Assembly: GCF_050003625.1 (NCBI RefSeq)
Contig: NC_134399.1
Coordinates: 39,138,671-39,202,670 of the forward strand
Origin: Haematobia irritans
Lineage: Eukaryota > Arthropoda > Insecta > Diptera > Muscidae
Direction of reading: 5' to 3'
Length of the DNA stretch: 64,000 nucleotides
Within the stretch, counting starts at the first letter, position 1, and the number at the start of each line of letters is the position of its first letter. The position numbers and the translations under genes were made by a program. Positions 32,404 through 44,528 of the stretch are shown here, in pieces. The notes below the pieces were generated by a model. The model did not search any database. It saw only the letters and a program-made list of their open reading frames with translations, and had not been told where the DNA came from.

Positions 32404-33600
32404 AGAAGACGTATTTCTCTGATAAAGTTTTTCTCCTTGTCCAGGAGTCTATAAACTTTTCAATGATATCGTTTTGACATAAAATTGGGTATCTTAACAT
32501 GAAAGAAAATTTTGTTTGACTAATGTCAACTTGACTTTAATAGTTCCGAAAAAATCTTCAAAAATAAGGAAATTGTCTTTAAATTTGTTGACTTTTCGTA
32601 TCTTGACTACAATGCAAAAAAGCGTTTCAAAATTGGAGAAGTTTTTCAATACTTTATTTTAAAGACTATATTTACTTGAAATAAAGTATAATTTCTACTT
32701 GTAGTCGAGCCTGAATTTGGAATATTAATTTGTCGTTAGCGTGATTTTAAAGGACTCTGATAGCATATGAAGAAAAAAGCTGAAAACCGAATAAATTAAA
32801 CTTTGAATCCTAGAATCAAGGTCAAAGATTTCATGTCTTTAAAATACGAATGCAAATTTAGCTTAGAATAGAAGACGCACTTCTCTAATATAAAGTTTTT
32901 TCCTTGTCCAAAAGTCAATAAACTTTTCAATGAATTCGTATTGTCCTTATAATTAAGCGATTTCACTTAAAAATGGGTATCATAACATGAAAGAAAACAT
33001 TTTTGGGCTAAGGTAAACTTGACTTTAATAATTCACAAAAATTCTTTAAATTTAATGAAATTGTCTTTAAATTTGTTGTATTTTTGCATCTTGACTACAA
33101 AGCAAAAAATCGTTCAAAAATAAATAGGACATGTTTTTCAACACTTTATTTTAAAGACGTTTTTTTACTTGAAACATAGCATAATTTTTAGTGGAAGTCG
33201 AGTCTGAATTCGGAAAATAAAGTTGTCGTTAACTCGTTTTTAAAGGACTTTGATAGCATATGAAGAAAAAAGCAGAAAAAGCGAAAAATTAAAATTTGCT
33301 TCCTGGAAGCAAGTACACAAAACCCAAATTTAAAAGAGAATTGTGTCTTAAAACTATCCTTACTTGTATTCATCGCTTCCTTAGCTCGGAATCAATACCG
33401 AAATTTTTAAAGTAAAGACAAATTCTTTGGATCCCGGCATGCTTTTTTTCGGTGTATGTAAAACTGAAATTTAAAAGGGAATTGAGTCATAAATTTGTTC
33501 TCACTTCAATTCTCCGTTTTTTTTTTGGCTCGGAATCAATACCGAAATCATTAGTATAATGACAACATCTTTGGATCCGGGCAGGCTTTTTTTCAGTGTG
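32404..33600 (+). repeat. MITE3-family sequence, internally duplicated
   Basis: Two diverged copies of a block of about 420-440 bp, 32404-32822 and 32868-33310. Each begins AGAAGACG, passes through TTTCATG/AACATGAAAGAAAA and AAGGACT..GATAGCATATGAA, and ends with a stretch before AAGTACACAAA or AATCAAGG. It closes with CTTTTTTTCAGTGT near 33600. No gene. Confidence 0.6.
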
Positions 33601-33679
33601 CGTTAATTGAATGATTAAAATTGCTTATAACATATAAAATACAAAATGTAGCACTTTCGTCTTGTAGAAATAAAAAACA

Positions 33680-33900
33680 AAACAAGTATATACTGCCGAA
33701 AGTTCGCCGAAATCTTATGTACCCTGCGTACAAAATTCTACTAAAGACTGCCCTCCACAATTGAATTACTTAGGTTGTGGTCACAAGGTATCTTAAAAGG
33801 TTTCGGTCACAAGGTATCTTAGAAGCTGGTCTCTATGGAGTCCATGTTCAATAAAACCAATATATACGACCGAAAGAATCTTAATTACCCACCACTATGG
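33680..33900 (-). repeat. Two degraded DINE termini
   Basis: CAAGTATATACTGCCGAAAG with TATGTACCCTGCG near 33684-33730, and a second partial terminus CCAATATATACGACCGAAAG near 33858. No hairpins or central repeats follow. Bases 33901-34373 show nothing recognisable. Confidence 0.45.
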
Positions 33901-34373
33901 AACTCATACAATAATGTTCTCTTCTTCGTAGTAAAGTGTAGGTACTTAGGGACTTTGTTGTGGACTTGATGCCACAAAATTATATGGATTTGAAGTGAAA
34001 TTGACGGTGTATGTTCCATCTCTCAAGAAAATCGGTTAAAATAATATAGTTTCCCCAGTTAAATTTGGAAGGGAGTTTTAAATTTCAGTCTAAACGTTCC
34101 AGAAATTCGAATTTAAATATCGCCTTTCATATGATTTGAGATTTAAATTCTGCATATTTATATAGTAGATGATTATTGACCTTTTATGTATCCAAAATAA
34201 ATTGCGAGCAAATTGGGCGGTTTAGTTTATATTATAGAAGATTACATTGAGTCTGTTTTGTGTAAAATCGGTTATTAAATATTATAGCCTAATTTTGAAC
34301 TATAAATCAAAGCAAAGTCTACATTTAAACCGATTTCGATAATAGTTTGTAGCTTTTATTGATACCACCAGAG

Positions 34374-35147
34374 AATGAAGCCGTCGAGTCGCGCCGCCGA
34401 ACATTTTTTGCCAGTCGACGAAAATGTCGACTGATCTCGACTCAAATTATTGATTTAAATCAGAAAAAAATATTAACCCTTTCACTACCGAAATAAACCT
34501 AGTGTTAAAAACTTTAATTTTTCTTCTGTATTTACTTGCACTAACAGCATGTAGAACACCAATTGCCATTTTGAGAATGTACCTCAATTACTTCAAGAGC
34601 TTATGAGCTTGTTCTGAAAACTTGATTCTTGAATTGTGATCAAATGGCCTTACGAAAATAAGAGCTATTTGACCTATAATATTTTTCAAAGTGTGAGCAA
34701 AAATACAAAAAAGAACCCGAAACAGTATCAGCTATAGTTTTTGTATAAATGTCCATTTACTAGAAACATACAGTAGAAAAATTGTCTCAAATTTTCATAT
34801 TTTTCGTTCATTGTTTAAGAAGTTTATAAAAAAGTTATTTTAGTGCTCACCAATATGGAACATATTTATAGCTTATTTAAATTAAAGCTCTACTTTAAAA
34901 TAACATCGAGAAATAAATCGAAACTAATTGGGAAAATAGAATTTGGTGTCTTTTTCGAATGTCCTTCTAAGTGGACATCGGTAGTGAAAGGGTTAAAAAT
35001 TGTTGTATTTTTGGCCAAAATTTTGAACCTCCATCCATTCAAGCTGTTAAATGGAATTAAATTGTTAAATTGAATTAAATGGAAATTTGATGGTAAGATT
35101 GGTTGTACAACTAATCGCATTACCAATCGGATAACTTTAAATTTATT
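34374..35147. mobile_element. hAT-type MITE remnant, split by a piggyBac-type MITE
   Basis: Begins CAGAGAATGAAG then GCCG/GTCGAGTCGCGCCGCCG, as in 17045-17130. After the nested element it resumes with GGTTGTACAACTAATCGCAT, matching 17220-17245. The right end is missing where the DINE array begins at 35149. Confidence 0.65.
34477..34992. mobile_element. piggyBac-type MITE
   Basis: 516 bp with 15-bp inverted termini CCCTTTCACTACCGA, flanked by TTAA at 34473-34476 and 34993-34996. TTAA targets and CCCTTT ends are the piggyBac hallmark. No transposase; the interior is AT-rich. Confidence 0.82.
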
Positions 35148-35148
35148 A

Positions 35149-35315
35149 TACCCTTCACCACTACTGTGGTACAGGGTATAATAAGTTTGTGCATTTGTAT
35201 GTAACGCCAAGAAGGAGTAATCATAGACCAACCTTTTAGTATACGGATCGGCTTAGAATTAAATTCTGAGTCGATTTATCGATGTCCGTCTGTCTGTCTG
35301 TCCGTCTGTCTGTCC

Positions 35316-35349
<34 letters not shown>

Positions 35350-36614
35350 TGATGTATTTTTGTGTGCAAAGTACAGCTCGCAGTTTTAGTCCGATTGTCC
35401 TAAAATTTGGTATAGGGTCCTGTTTCGGCTCAAAGACGATCCCTATTGATTTTGGAAAAAATCGGTTCAGATTTAGATATAGCTCCCATATATATTTTTC
35501 ACCGATCTGGTCATAATTGGCGTGTATATCAACCGATCTTCCTCAAATTCCGTACATCCGAATATTTTATGAGTCTCGTAAAACTTGCAAAATATCAGCA
35601 ACATCGGTTCAGATTTAGATATAGCTCTCATATATAGCTTTCGCCCGATTTACACTCATTTGCCCAAAAAGGCCAGTTTTTAACTCCGATTTGGTTGAAA
35701 TTTTGCACAGGGAGTAGAATTAGCAGTGTAACTATGCGTGCCAAATTTGGTTGAAATCGGTTCAGATTTGGATATATCTCCCATATATAGCTTTCGCCCG
35801 ATTTACACTCATATGACCACAGAGGCCAATTTTTAACGCCGATTTAGTTGAAATTTTGCACAGGGAGTAGAATTAGCATTGTAGCTATGCGTGCCAAATT
35901 TGGTTGAAATCGGTTCAGATTTAGATATAGCTCCCATATATAGCTTTCGCCCGATTTACACTCATATTTACGATTTAGTTGAAATTTTGTACAGGGAGAA
36001 GAATTAGCATTGTTGCTATGCGTACCAAATTTGGTTGAAATCGGTTCAGATTTAGATATATCTCCCATATATAGCTTTCGCCCGATTTACACTCATATGT
36101 CCACAGAGGCCAATTTTTAACTCCGATTTAGTTGAAATTTTGCACAGGGAGGAGAATAAGCATTGTTGCTATGCGTGCCAAATTTGGTTGAAATCGGTTC
36201 AGATTTAGATGTAGCTCCCATATATATGTTTTTCTGATTTCGACAAAAATGGTCAAAATACCAACATTTTCCTTGTAAAATCGCCACTGCTTAGTCGAAA
36301 GGTTGTAAAAATGACTCTAATTTTCCTAAACTTCTAATACATATATATCGAGCGATAAATCATAAATAAACTTTTTTCAGGTTTCCTTAAAATTGCTTCA
36401 GATTTAAACGTTTCCCATATTTATACCCTTCACCACTACTGTGGTACAGGGTATAATAAGTTTGTGCATTTGTATGTAACGCCAAGAAGGAGTAATCATA
36501 GACCAACCTTTTAGTATACGGATCGGCTTAGAATTAAATTCTGAGTCGATTTAGCGATGTCCGTCTGTCTGTCTGTCCGTCTGTCTGTCCGTCTGTCTGT
36601 CCGTTTGTCTGTCC

Positions 36615-36660
<46 letters not shown>

Positions 36661-39152
36661 TGATGTATTTTTGTGTGCAAAGTACAGCTCGCAGTTTTAG
36701 TCCGATTGTCCTAAAATTTGGTATAGGGTCCTGTTTCGGCTCAAAGACGATCCCTATTGATTTTGGAAAAAATCGGTTCAGATTTAGATATAGCTCCCAT
36801 ATATATTTTTCACCGATCTGGTCATAATTGGCGTGTATATCAACCGATCTTCCTCAAATTCCGTACATCCGAATATTTTATGAGTCTCGAAAAACTTGCA
36901 AAATATTAGCAACATCGGTTCAGATTTAGATATAGCCCCCATATATAGCTTTCGCCCGATTTACACTCATTTGCCCACAGAGGCCAATTTTTTGCTCCGA
37001 TTTAGTTGAAATTTTGCATAGGGAGTAGAATTAGCGTTGTTACTATGCGTGCCAAATTTGCTTGAAATCGGTTCAGATTTGGATATATCTCCCATATAAA
37101 GCTTTCGCCCGATTTACACTCATATGACCACAGAGGCCAATTTTTAACTCCGATTTAGTTGAAATTTTGCACAGGAAGTAGAATTAGCATTGTAGCTATG
37201 CGTGCCAAATTTGGTTGAAATCGGTTCAGATTTAGATATTGCTCCCATATATATGTTTTTCTGATTTCGACGAAAATGGTCAAAATACCAACATTTTCCT
37301 TGTAAAATCGCCACTGCTTAGTCGAAAAGTTGTAAAAATGACTCTAATTTTCCTAAACTTCTAATACATATATATCGAGCGATAAATCATAAATAAACTT
37401 TTTCGAAGTTTCCTTAAAATTGCTTCAGATTTAAACGTTTCCCATATTTATACCCTTCACCACTACTGTGGTACAGGGTATAATAAGTTTGTGCATTTGT
37501 ATGTAACGCCAAGAAAGAGTAATCATAGACCAACCTTTTAGTATACGGATCGGCTTAGAATTAAATTCTGAGTCGATTTAGCGATGTCCGTCTGTCTGTC
37601 TGTCCGTCTGTCTGTCCGTCTGTCTGTCTGTTGATGTATTTTTGTGTGCAAAGTACAGCTCGCAGTTTTAGTCCGATTGTCCTAAAATTTGGTATAGGGT
37701 CCTGTTTCAGCTCAAAGACGATCCCTATTAATTGTGGAAAAAATCGGTTCAGATTTAGGTATAGCCGCCATATATATTTTTCACCGATCTGGTCATAATT
37801 GGCGTGTATATCAACCGATCTTCCTCAAATTCCGTACATGCGAATATTTTATGAGTCTCGAAAAACTTGCAAAATATCAGCCAAATCGGTTCAGATTTAG
37901 ATATAGCTCCCATATATAGCTTTCGCCCGATTTACACTCATTTGCCCACAGAGACCAATTTTTTACTCCGATTTAGTTGAAATATTGCACACGGAGTAGA
38001 ATTAGCAGTGTAGCTATGTGTGCCAAATTTGGTTGAAATCGGTTCAGATTTAGATATAGCTCCCATATATAGCTTTCGCCCGATTTACACTCAAATGACC
38101 ACAGAGGCCAATTTTTAACTCCGATTTAGTCGAAATTTTGCACAGAGAGTAGAATTAGCGTTGTAACTATGCGTGCCAAATTTGCTTGAAATCGGTTCAG
38201 ATTTGGATATATCTCCCATATAAAGCTTTCGCCCGATTTACACTCATATGACCACAGAGGCCAATTTTTAACTCCGATTTAGTTGAAATTTTGCACAGGG
38301 AGTAGAATTAGCATTGTTGCTATGTGTGCCAAATTTGGTTGAAATCGGTTCAGATTTAGATATAGCTCCCATATATAGCTTTCGCCCGGTTTACACTCAT
38401 TGGCCCAAAGAGGCCAATTTTTAACTCCGATTTGGTTGAAATTTTGCACAGGCAGTAAAATTAGCATTGTAACTATGCGTGCCAAATTTGGTTGACATCG
38501 GTTCAGATTTGGATATATCTCCCGTATATAGCTTTCGCCCGATTTACACTCATATGACCACAGAGGCCAATTTTTAACTCCGAGTTAGTTGAAATTTTGC
38601 GCAGGGAGTAGAATTAGCATTGAAACTATGCGTGCCAAATTTGGTTGAAATCGGTTCAGATTTAGATATAGCTCCCATATATATGTTTTTCTGATTTCGA
38701 CAAAAATGGTCAAAATACCAACATTTTCCTTGTAAAATCGCCACTGCTTAGTCGAAAAGTTGTAAAAATGACTCTAATTTTCCTAAACTTCTAATACATA
38801 TATATCGAGCGATAAATCATAAATAAACTTTTTCGAAGTTTCCTTAAAATTGCTTCAGATTTAAACGTTTCCCATATTTATACCCTTCACCACTACTGTG
38901 GTACATTTTTTACTAACATTGTGTTCCACCCTAGTGCATTAGCCGACTTAAATTTTGAGTCTATAGATTTTGTAGAAGTCTATCAAATTCTTCCAGATCG
39001 AGTGATATTTAAATGTATGTATTTGGGACAAACCTTTATATATAGCCCCAACACATTTGACGGATGTGATATGGTATCGAAAATTTAGATCTACAAAGTG
39101 GTGCAGGGTATAATATAGTCGGCCCCGTCCGACTTTAGACTTTCCTTACTGG
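35149..39152 (-). mobile_element. Head-to-tail array of three DINE-like family I units
   Basis: Units begin with the hairpin TATACCCTTCACCACTACTG at 35149, 36421 and about 37446 and end with GTTTCCCATATT. A fourth, partial hairpin at 38878-38905 (TACCCTTCACCACTACTG, then TGGTACA) leads into the family I terminal block and TCGGCCCCGTCCGACTTT...TTACTGG at 39152. Only this last unit has the terminus. Flanking blocks are almost identical among units; central repeat number and microsatellite length vary. Each unit has 153-bp repeats. Confidence 0.8.
35286..35349 (+). repeat. (GTCY)n microsatellite, array unit 1
   Basis: GTCTGTCTGTCC pattern over about 64 bp. Counterparts lie at 36561-36660 (about 100 bp) and 37588-37632 (about 45 bp). 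Length differs while flanks are conserved. Confidence 0.9.
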
Positions 39153-39433
39153 TTTAATTTACATCCAAAAGATTGAATTCGGATCACACCTAAAGAAGTG
39201 ATGCAAATTCAGTGCAACGGCTGTTGAAATGGAGGACTTCCTTCCTTTGACAAGCCCATGTTAAATTCATCGCTTCTGCGTCAATTTTTTGGATCCGGAA
39301 GTGGTGATGCGGAAGAAAAGAAATCGATTATCCTGAATTGTTCTGTAATTATTTTTTTCCAATTTTGAAATGTCAATGTTACGAGTATGTTTTTCAGCGA
39401 TCATCACGAGAAGATTTAGTGACAGTCTAATGT

Positions 39434-39573
39434 GTGTGACCCGCATTTTGTGTAAGGCGTAAGCGAATATTAGGAGCATACAGCATTCGATTACTTGCGG
39501 ACCTGGATAATGTTAACATAAGCAGTCTGATAATGTTTTTGGAACAATTTGGTTGGTTCAACAAACGGAAATA
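39434..39573 (+). pseudogene. LINE ORF2 C-terminal fragment (same family, plus strand)
   Basis: From 39478 the plus strand reads AYSIRLLADLDNVN, then FLEQFGWFNKRK and a TAA stop at 39571-39573. The LINE at 8738 ends AYSFRLLADLENVN...FLEQSGWFNKEK. The preceding bases CGCATTTTGTGTAAGGCGTA also align. There is no 3' UTR after the stop and no upstream domain, so this is an isolated relic more diverged than the other two copies. Confidence 0.85.
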
Positions 39574-39584
39574 ATCGATTTCTT

Positions 39585-40150
39585 TAAAATAAAGAAATTT
39601 TTTAGCGACCTATCTGGCTTTAAATGTAGGACAAATAAAATTAAAATTAGGATACAAATCTCATTTATCAAATTTTCATTCTCTTTTCGCGGTTTATTAA
39701 TAAAGGTACTCATGTACAAACAAATGCCAGGTTAAAAATCCAAATTAAAACGGATGCTTCGAAGTGTAAAATGTTTTCTTAATTCCAAAAAAAAAAAAAA
39801 CTTTAAACCGAAGACGCTAAATCCTCAAAATAAGTTTTAGCCTATATTTGAAGCGTTTTTATCTTAAATCTAAAGTGTTAATATTTCAGTTAATTTAAGG
39901 ACAATTTCTTTAAATCAAAAATGTGTTTCTTTACTTTAAGGAATATTAGCCTTAGTTCAAATACATGCGACTTTAACGGAGGGACGCAAAATTTGTGTCC
40001 TGAATTTAATGAAAATAAATTTTGAAGCAAAGATTATAAACTTTATTTTAATTAAAATGTCATTATATTAAAGAAATTTGTCCTTAATATTTTGCATCCT
40101 AAAATTAAGGTTGCGTAATCTTTAATATCACGTAGATATTTTTTTCAGTG
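39585..40150 (+). mobile_element. MITE4 copy
   Basis: Closely matches 21672-22228 (TTTTTAGCGACCTATCTGG through to TTTTTTTCAGTG and a TA). The left end is unclear where it meets the LINE fragment. Bases 40151-40440 hold short repeat debris. Confidence 0.65.
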
Positions 40151-40440
40151 TATTACCCATTTCAGGATGGTTGTTAGAGGGCATATACTAATATCACGTA
40201 CCAAATTTCATCAGATGAAATTTACTCCTCCTGCGTAAATTAAAAAAGAGTCAATATCTAAGGAAATTCATCTTTAAATGTCTTTTTAATGCAAAGATAT
40301 TCAAGTAAAGGTTGACGATTTCAATGATGAATGTTTAATCCTTGGAAATAATAATTTAAAATAAAGTATAAAATCTTTGATATAAGTGATATGCTCTTAT
40401 ACTAAGGAAATGTGCACATATGATTACTACTCCTATTTTT

Positions 40441-41860
40441 TATACCCTCCACCATAGGATGGGGGTATATTAACTTTGTCATTCCGTTTGTAACACATCG
40501 AAATATTGCTCTAAGACCCCATAAAGTATATATATTCTGGGTCGTGGTGAAATTCTGAGTCGATCTGAGCATGTCCGTCCGTCTGTTGAAATCACGCTAA
40601 CTTCCGATCGAAACAAGCTATCGACTTGAAACTTGGCACAAGTAGTTGTTATTGATGTAGGTCGGATGGTATTGAAAATGGGCCATATCGGTCCACTTTT
40701 ACGTATAGCCCCCATATAAACGGACCCCCAAATTTGGCTTGCGATTGCTCTAAGAGAAGCAAATTTCATCCGATCCGGCTGAAATTTGGTACATAGTGTT
40801 AGTATATGGTCTCTAACAACCATGCAAAAATTGGTCGATATCGGTCCATAATTACATATAGCCCCCATATAAACCGATCCCCCGATTTGACTTGCGGAGC
40901 CTCTAAGAGAAGCAAATTTCATCCGATCTGGCCGAAATTTGGTACATGGTGTTGGTATATGTTCTCTAATGACCATGCAAAAATTGGTCCACATCGGCCC
41001 ATAATTATATATAGCCCCCATATAAACCGATTCCCAGATTTGACCTCCGGAGCCTCCTAGAGGAGCAAAAGTCATCCGATCCGATTGAAATTTGGTCCGT
41101 GGTGTTAGTATATTGTCTGTAACAACCATGCCATAATTGGTCCATATCGGTCCATAATTATGTATAGCCCCCATATAAATCGATCCCCAGATTTGACCTC
41201 CGGAGCCTCTTAGAGGAGCAAAATTCATCCGATCCGGTTGAAATTGGGTACGTGGTGTTAGTATATGGTCTCTAACAACCATGCAAGAATTGGTCCATAT
41301 CGGTCCATAATTATGTATAGCCACCATATAAATCGATCCCCAGATTTTCGGTCTATAGTTATATATATAGGCGATCCCCAATCACACAAAAATTGGTCCT
41401 TATCGGTTCATAATCATGGTTGCCACTCGAGCCAAAAATAATCTACCAAAATTTTATTTTTATAGATAACATTGTCAAAATATTATTTCTATAGAAAATT
41501 TTGTCAGAATTTTATTTCTGTAGAAAATTTTATCCAAATTTTATTTCTATAGAAAATTTTTTCCAAATTTTACTTCTAAAAATTTCAAATTTTATTTTGT
41601 CAAAATTTTATTTCTATAGAAACTTTAAACTTAATTATATACGTATCGGCCTTTTTTAGTTTAATATATACCACGTATGGACTATGTGGTATATATTACG
41701 GTGTTAGGAAGTTTTGAGATACCTTGCCATCGGCAAGTGTTACCGCAACCCAAGTAATTCGATTGTGGATGACAGTCTTCAGTAGAAGTTTCTACGCAAT
41801 CCATGGTGGAGGGTACATAAGCTTCGGCCTTGCCGAACTTACGGCCGTATATACTTGTTT
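40441..41860 (+). mobile_element. DINE-like element, family III
   Basis: Hairpin TATACCCTCCACC..GGATGGGGGTATA at 40441, microsatellite CCGTCCGTCTGTTG, about four to five 153-bp units with a 300-codon open frame on the reverse strand (40479-41381), a degraded minisatellite at 41425-41630, and terminus GCCGAACTTACGGCCG..ACTTGTTT. The open frame is the repeat phase, not a gene (see findings). Confidence 0.8.
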
Positions 41861-42884
41861 CCCTTTCTATTCCTTTAGAGACAAATAAATTAGTGGCAAC
41901 CATGTAATCTGAGGGTTTTTTTTTGCATTTAAAGAGACAACTGGGTCCCGTTTACCAAGAAGTTCGATTCGGAGAAAAGAAATCCATCATAAATAGACTT
42001 TACTCTTAAATGAACTTGTACCGTGTAATTGCCTTCGAAATCTTTCAAATGGGAAGGAATTCCTATCTACTCTATATATTTCTCTACTATATTTTCGAAT
42101 GCCTGTGAACTTTTCAGTTCAAATATTCCCTACACGTCCCACACATATCCACATCTAAATTGAGCTCATCTGCATTCGCACTAGCTGTTAATTTTATTTA
42201 CGGGCTTGTATCGCGTTCATCCATTTGGCGCACTGAACATTTAACACAAACCATTTAAAAGGCAATTGTTGGGACGACTGCCCTCCTACCACCCAGATGG
42301 TCAATACATTGAACGATAAAAGCCCATATTCCACAGTTTTCATATATGAATATAAGTGTGGATGTAAATACATGTCCAGTGATGGAGTAGAAGGGTTTAT
42401 CATAGTAGTTATTTTAGATGGTGACGGTATAAGAACACTTCGCAGGAAGTAAACATCGAAAAATAAAGTAGCGGAACCCACCTTCTACCTATTCTGAATT
42501 TCAAGGAAATCATAGAATTTTGGTTACATTTTCAAAATGTCCCTTCTCCGATCAGATATCAAAAAATTAGGTACCCTATTTTCACCACATGATCACCTTT
42601 TATGTTAGATTTCAAGTAAATCGGTTTAGCCGTTTCCGAGCTTATGCAAAACATACAAACAAACATAAGAAAATAATTCGTTCCCAAATAAAAGAACATC
42701 GTCGCCAATGACAAATATGTTATTAACTATTTAAGGGTGAGTTTTGAGCTATTGTCTTTCTGGCAAAATTGATTAGACCACATTCAGTTTGGTCTATAAT
42801 TTAACCATGAGCCATGAATTTTATTATGAAAATACGTGCTCTGCTAATAAAATTCATCGCTCCGAAGTTCAATACGTAAGTTCA
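41861..42884. other. No gene; small dispersed-repeat motif
   Basis: Mostly unmatched. 42613-42650 contains AAATCGGTTTAGCCGTTTCC, a type of motif found in dispersed arthropod repeats. A 95-codon reverse-strand frame at 42194-42481 has no recognisable motif. Confidence 0.4.
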
Positions 42885-43150
42885 GTACGTAAATAAGCAG
42901 AATTGTCGATTATGGAGGTGAAGATCAGCCAGAAGCATTGTCACAATTTGGTGCTATCGTGAGATGATATCCAACTTTTTTGCCCAAAATGCAAGTGATT
43001 GACTTGCTAGCATATGGTTTCAACAAGACGGTGCTACATGTTACACAGCACGCGTAACAATCGCGTCATTGAGAGGCGAGTTCGGTGAACATTTTATTTC
43101 ACGTTTGGGACCGGCCAACTGGCCGAATAGACCTTGCGATTTTTTTAAGA
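42885..43150 (+). pseudogene. mariner-like transposase, heavily degraded fragment
   Basis: Related to the two mariners at 4307 and 58874 but much older. Recognisable pieces in changing frames: YVNKQNCRLW near 42890, WFQQDGATCYTAR near 43013-43055 (second catalytic Asp kept) and GEFGEHFISRLGP with PCD near 43075-43140. Stops and deletions are frequent and no TIRs are visible. It shows that this mariner lineage has been in the genome for a long time. Confidence 0.8.
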
Positions 43151-43745
43151 ACTTTTAAATATTGATTTGTTCTCATTTATTTGAAAGAGTTCTTCGATTT
43201 AGTTTTTGGTTTGATAACTTCACAAACGATCGTTGTTAATATTTCTGCATATCTTTTACAGTTAGAGTCAAGAAATTTGATCCACTTTAATCCTTTTGAG
43301 ACGCTAATCTTGGCTCTTCTAAGCTTGTCTAAGTTTTGATCATGATCTTCCTCTGAAATTATTTTCGCATTTTATCCACTTTTCATTATCATTAGGTCAT
43401 TGGCGATGGTTTCTCGACTACCAAACATTTTTTCTCTATATGCGGCAATACTTGACGTAGTGGTGCAGCTACACCACCATGTGGCGTATGTGTACTGATC
43501 TATAGGAAATGTAAATCATTCGCCACCTTGGCAAGTACAAATTTAAAGAGAATTAGCACCAGAAAAGACTCTTATGGTATTTTCAGAGAGTTCTAATTTA
43601 TTATTTAGCATTTTGAGTAAATAAATTGTCCACTTAAAAGTGTACAGTTTCTTAAATATAATATAAAGCCTTTTTTCATCCCTTTTATCGGAAGCCTAAC
43701 TAAATTAAAAAAAATATTCACAATTTCTTTAATTCAAAATTAGGT
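43151..43745. other. No gene or recognised repeat
   Basis: AT-rich with no long frame and no match that I see elsewhere in the window. Confidence 0.35.
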
Positions 43746-43749
43746 TTAT

Positions 43750-43800
43750 GACCTTTGCGACATACGTATTATACCGTCGTAAATGTATGTCGCAAAAGTC
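43750..43800. repeat. Inverted repeat around TTTGCGACATAC
   Basis: Arm 43750-43766 (GACCTTTGCGACATACG) pairs with 43784-43800 (TGTATGTCGCAAAAGTC) with few mismatches over about 17 bp. It sits at the edge of a DINE-II fragment. Confidence 0.65.
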
Positions 43801-43809
43801 ACAGTTTGC

Positions 43810-44528
43810 GACAGGCCAACCCTGGCTCCCATATAAACGTATTTCCCGATTTGGGGTCTTGGGCTTCTAGAAACCGTATTTTCTATTCGATTTGCCTGAA
43901 ATTGGAAATCTAGATGTATTTTAGGACTACAAATAGGTGTGTATGGGTCCATGTTTTGGTACGGTCCCCGTATAGACCGATCTCCCGATTTAACTTCTTG
44001 GGCTTCTAGACACCGCAATTATTATCCGATTTACCTGAAATTCACAATATGGAGATATTTTGGGTCTACGCATAAGTATGCCGAATATGGGGAGTATGGA
44101 TAAACTTTGATATACCCCGCATATAGACCAATTTCCCGATTTGACTTCGAGACACCGCAATTTCTATCCGATTTGCCAGAAATTCAAACTTTAGAGGTAT
44201 TTGCGGTCCGTCAATAGGTGTGGCGAATATAGTGCGGTCGGTCCATGTTTTGGTATAGTTGCCATGTGTTAAGTCTCCCGATTTCTACGTTGGTATATAT
44301 GTTTGCTTGGCAGAGTATCTGCCATCAAATCCACCTGAAATTCTGTATATGTATTTTCAAGTTACCTGACGAAGAGTTTTCTAATGAAACATTTATATTT
44401 TTTGATTTATGATAATGGATTTTTAAGATTCGGCCCGGCCGAACTTAAGTCCGTATATACTTGTCTGATTTATGGTGGTGTCTATTTAAGATTCGGCCCG
44501 GACGAACTTAAGTCCGTATATACTTGTT
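43810..44528 (-). mobile_element. DINE-like family II fragment with duplicated terminus
   Basis: Three to four degraded central units with CCCGATTT and CTTGGGCTTCTAGA motifs, then terminus CGGCCCGGCCGAACTTAAG twice, 63 bp apart (44431 and 44494), each followed by TATATACTTGT. No hairpin end. Confidence 0.65.

Noticed and set aside
34477..34992. Autonomous piggyBac element
   Set aside because: Only 516 bp with no transposase frame.
40479..41381. 300-codon open frame and many similar frames of 60-170 codons in DINE-III arrays
   Set aside because: They follow the 153-bp repeat in phase, exist on both strands, contain no domain, and stop where units vary.
42194..42481. 95-codon reverse-strand frame as a host exon
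   Set aside because: No recognisable motif, no splice context that I could support, and similar length frames are common in this AT-rich window.
43043..43140. Independent gene encoding a GATCYTAR-type protein
   Set aside because: It is a fragment of a mariner transposase with stops on both sides.
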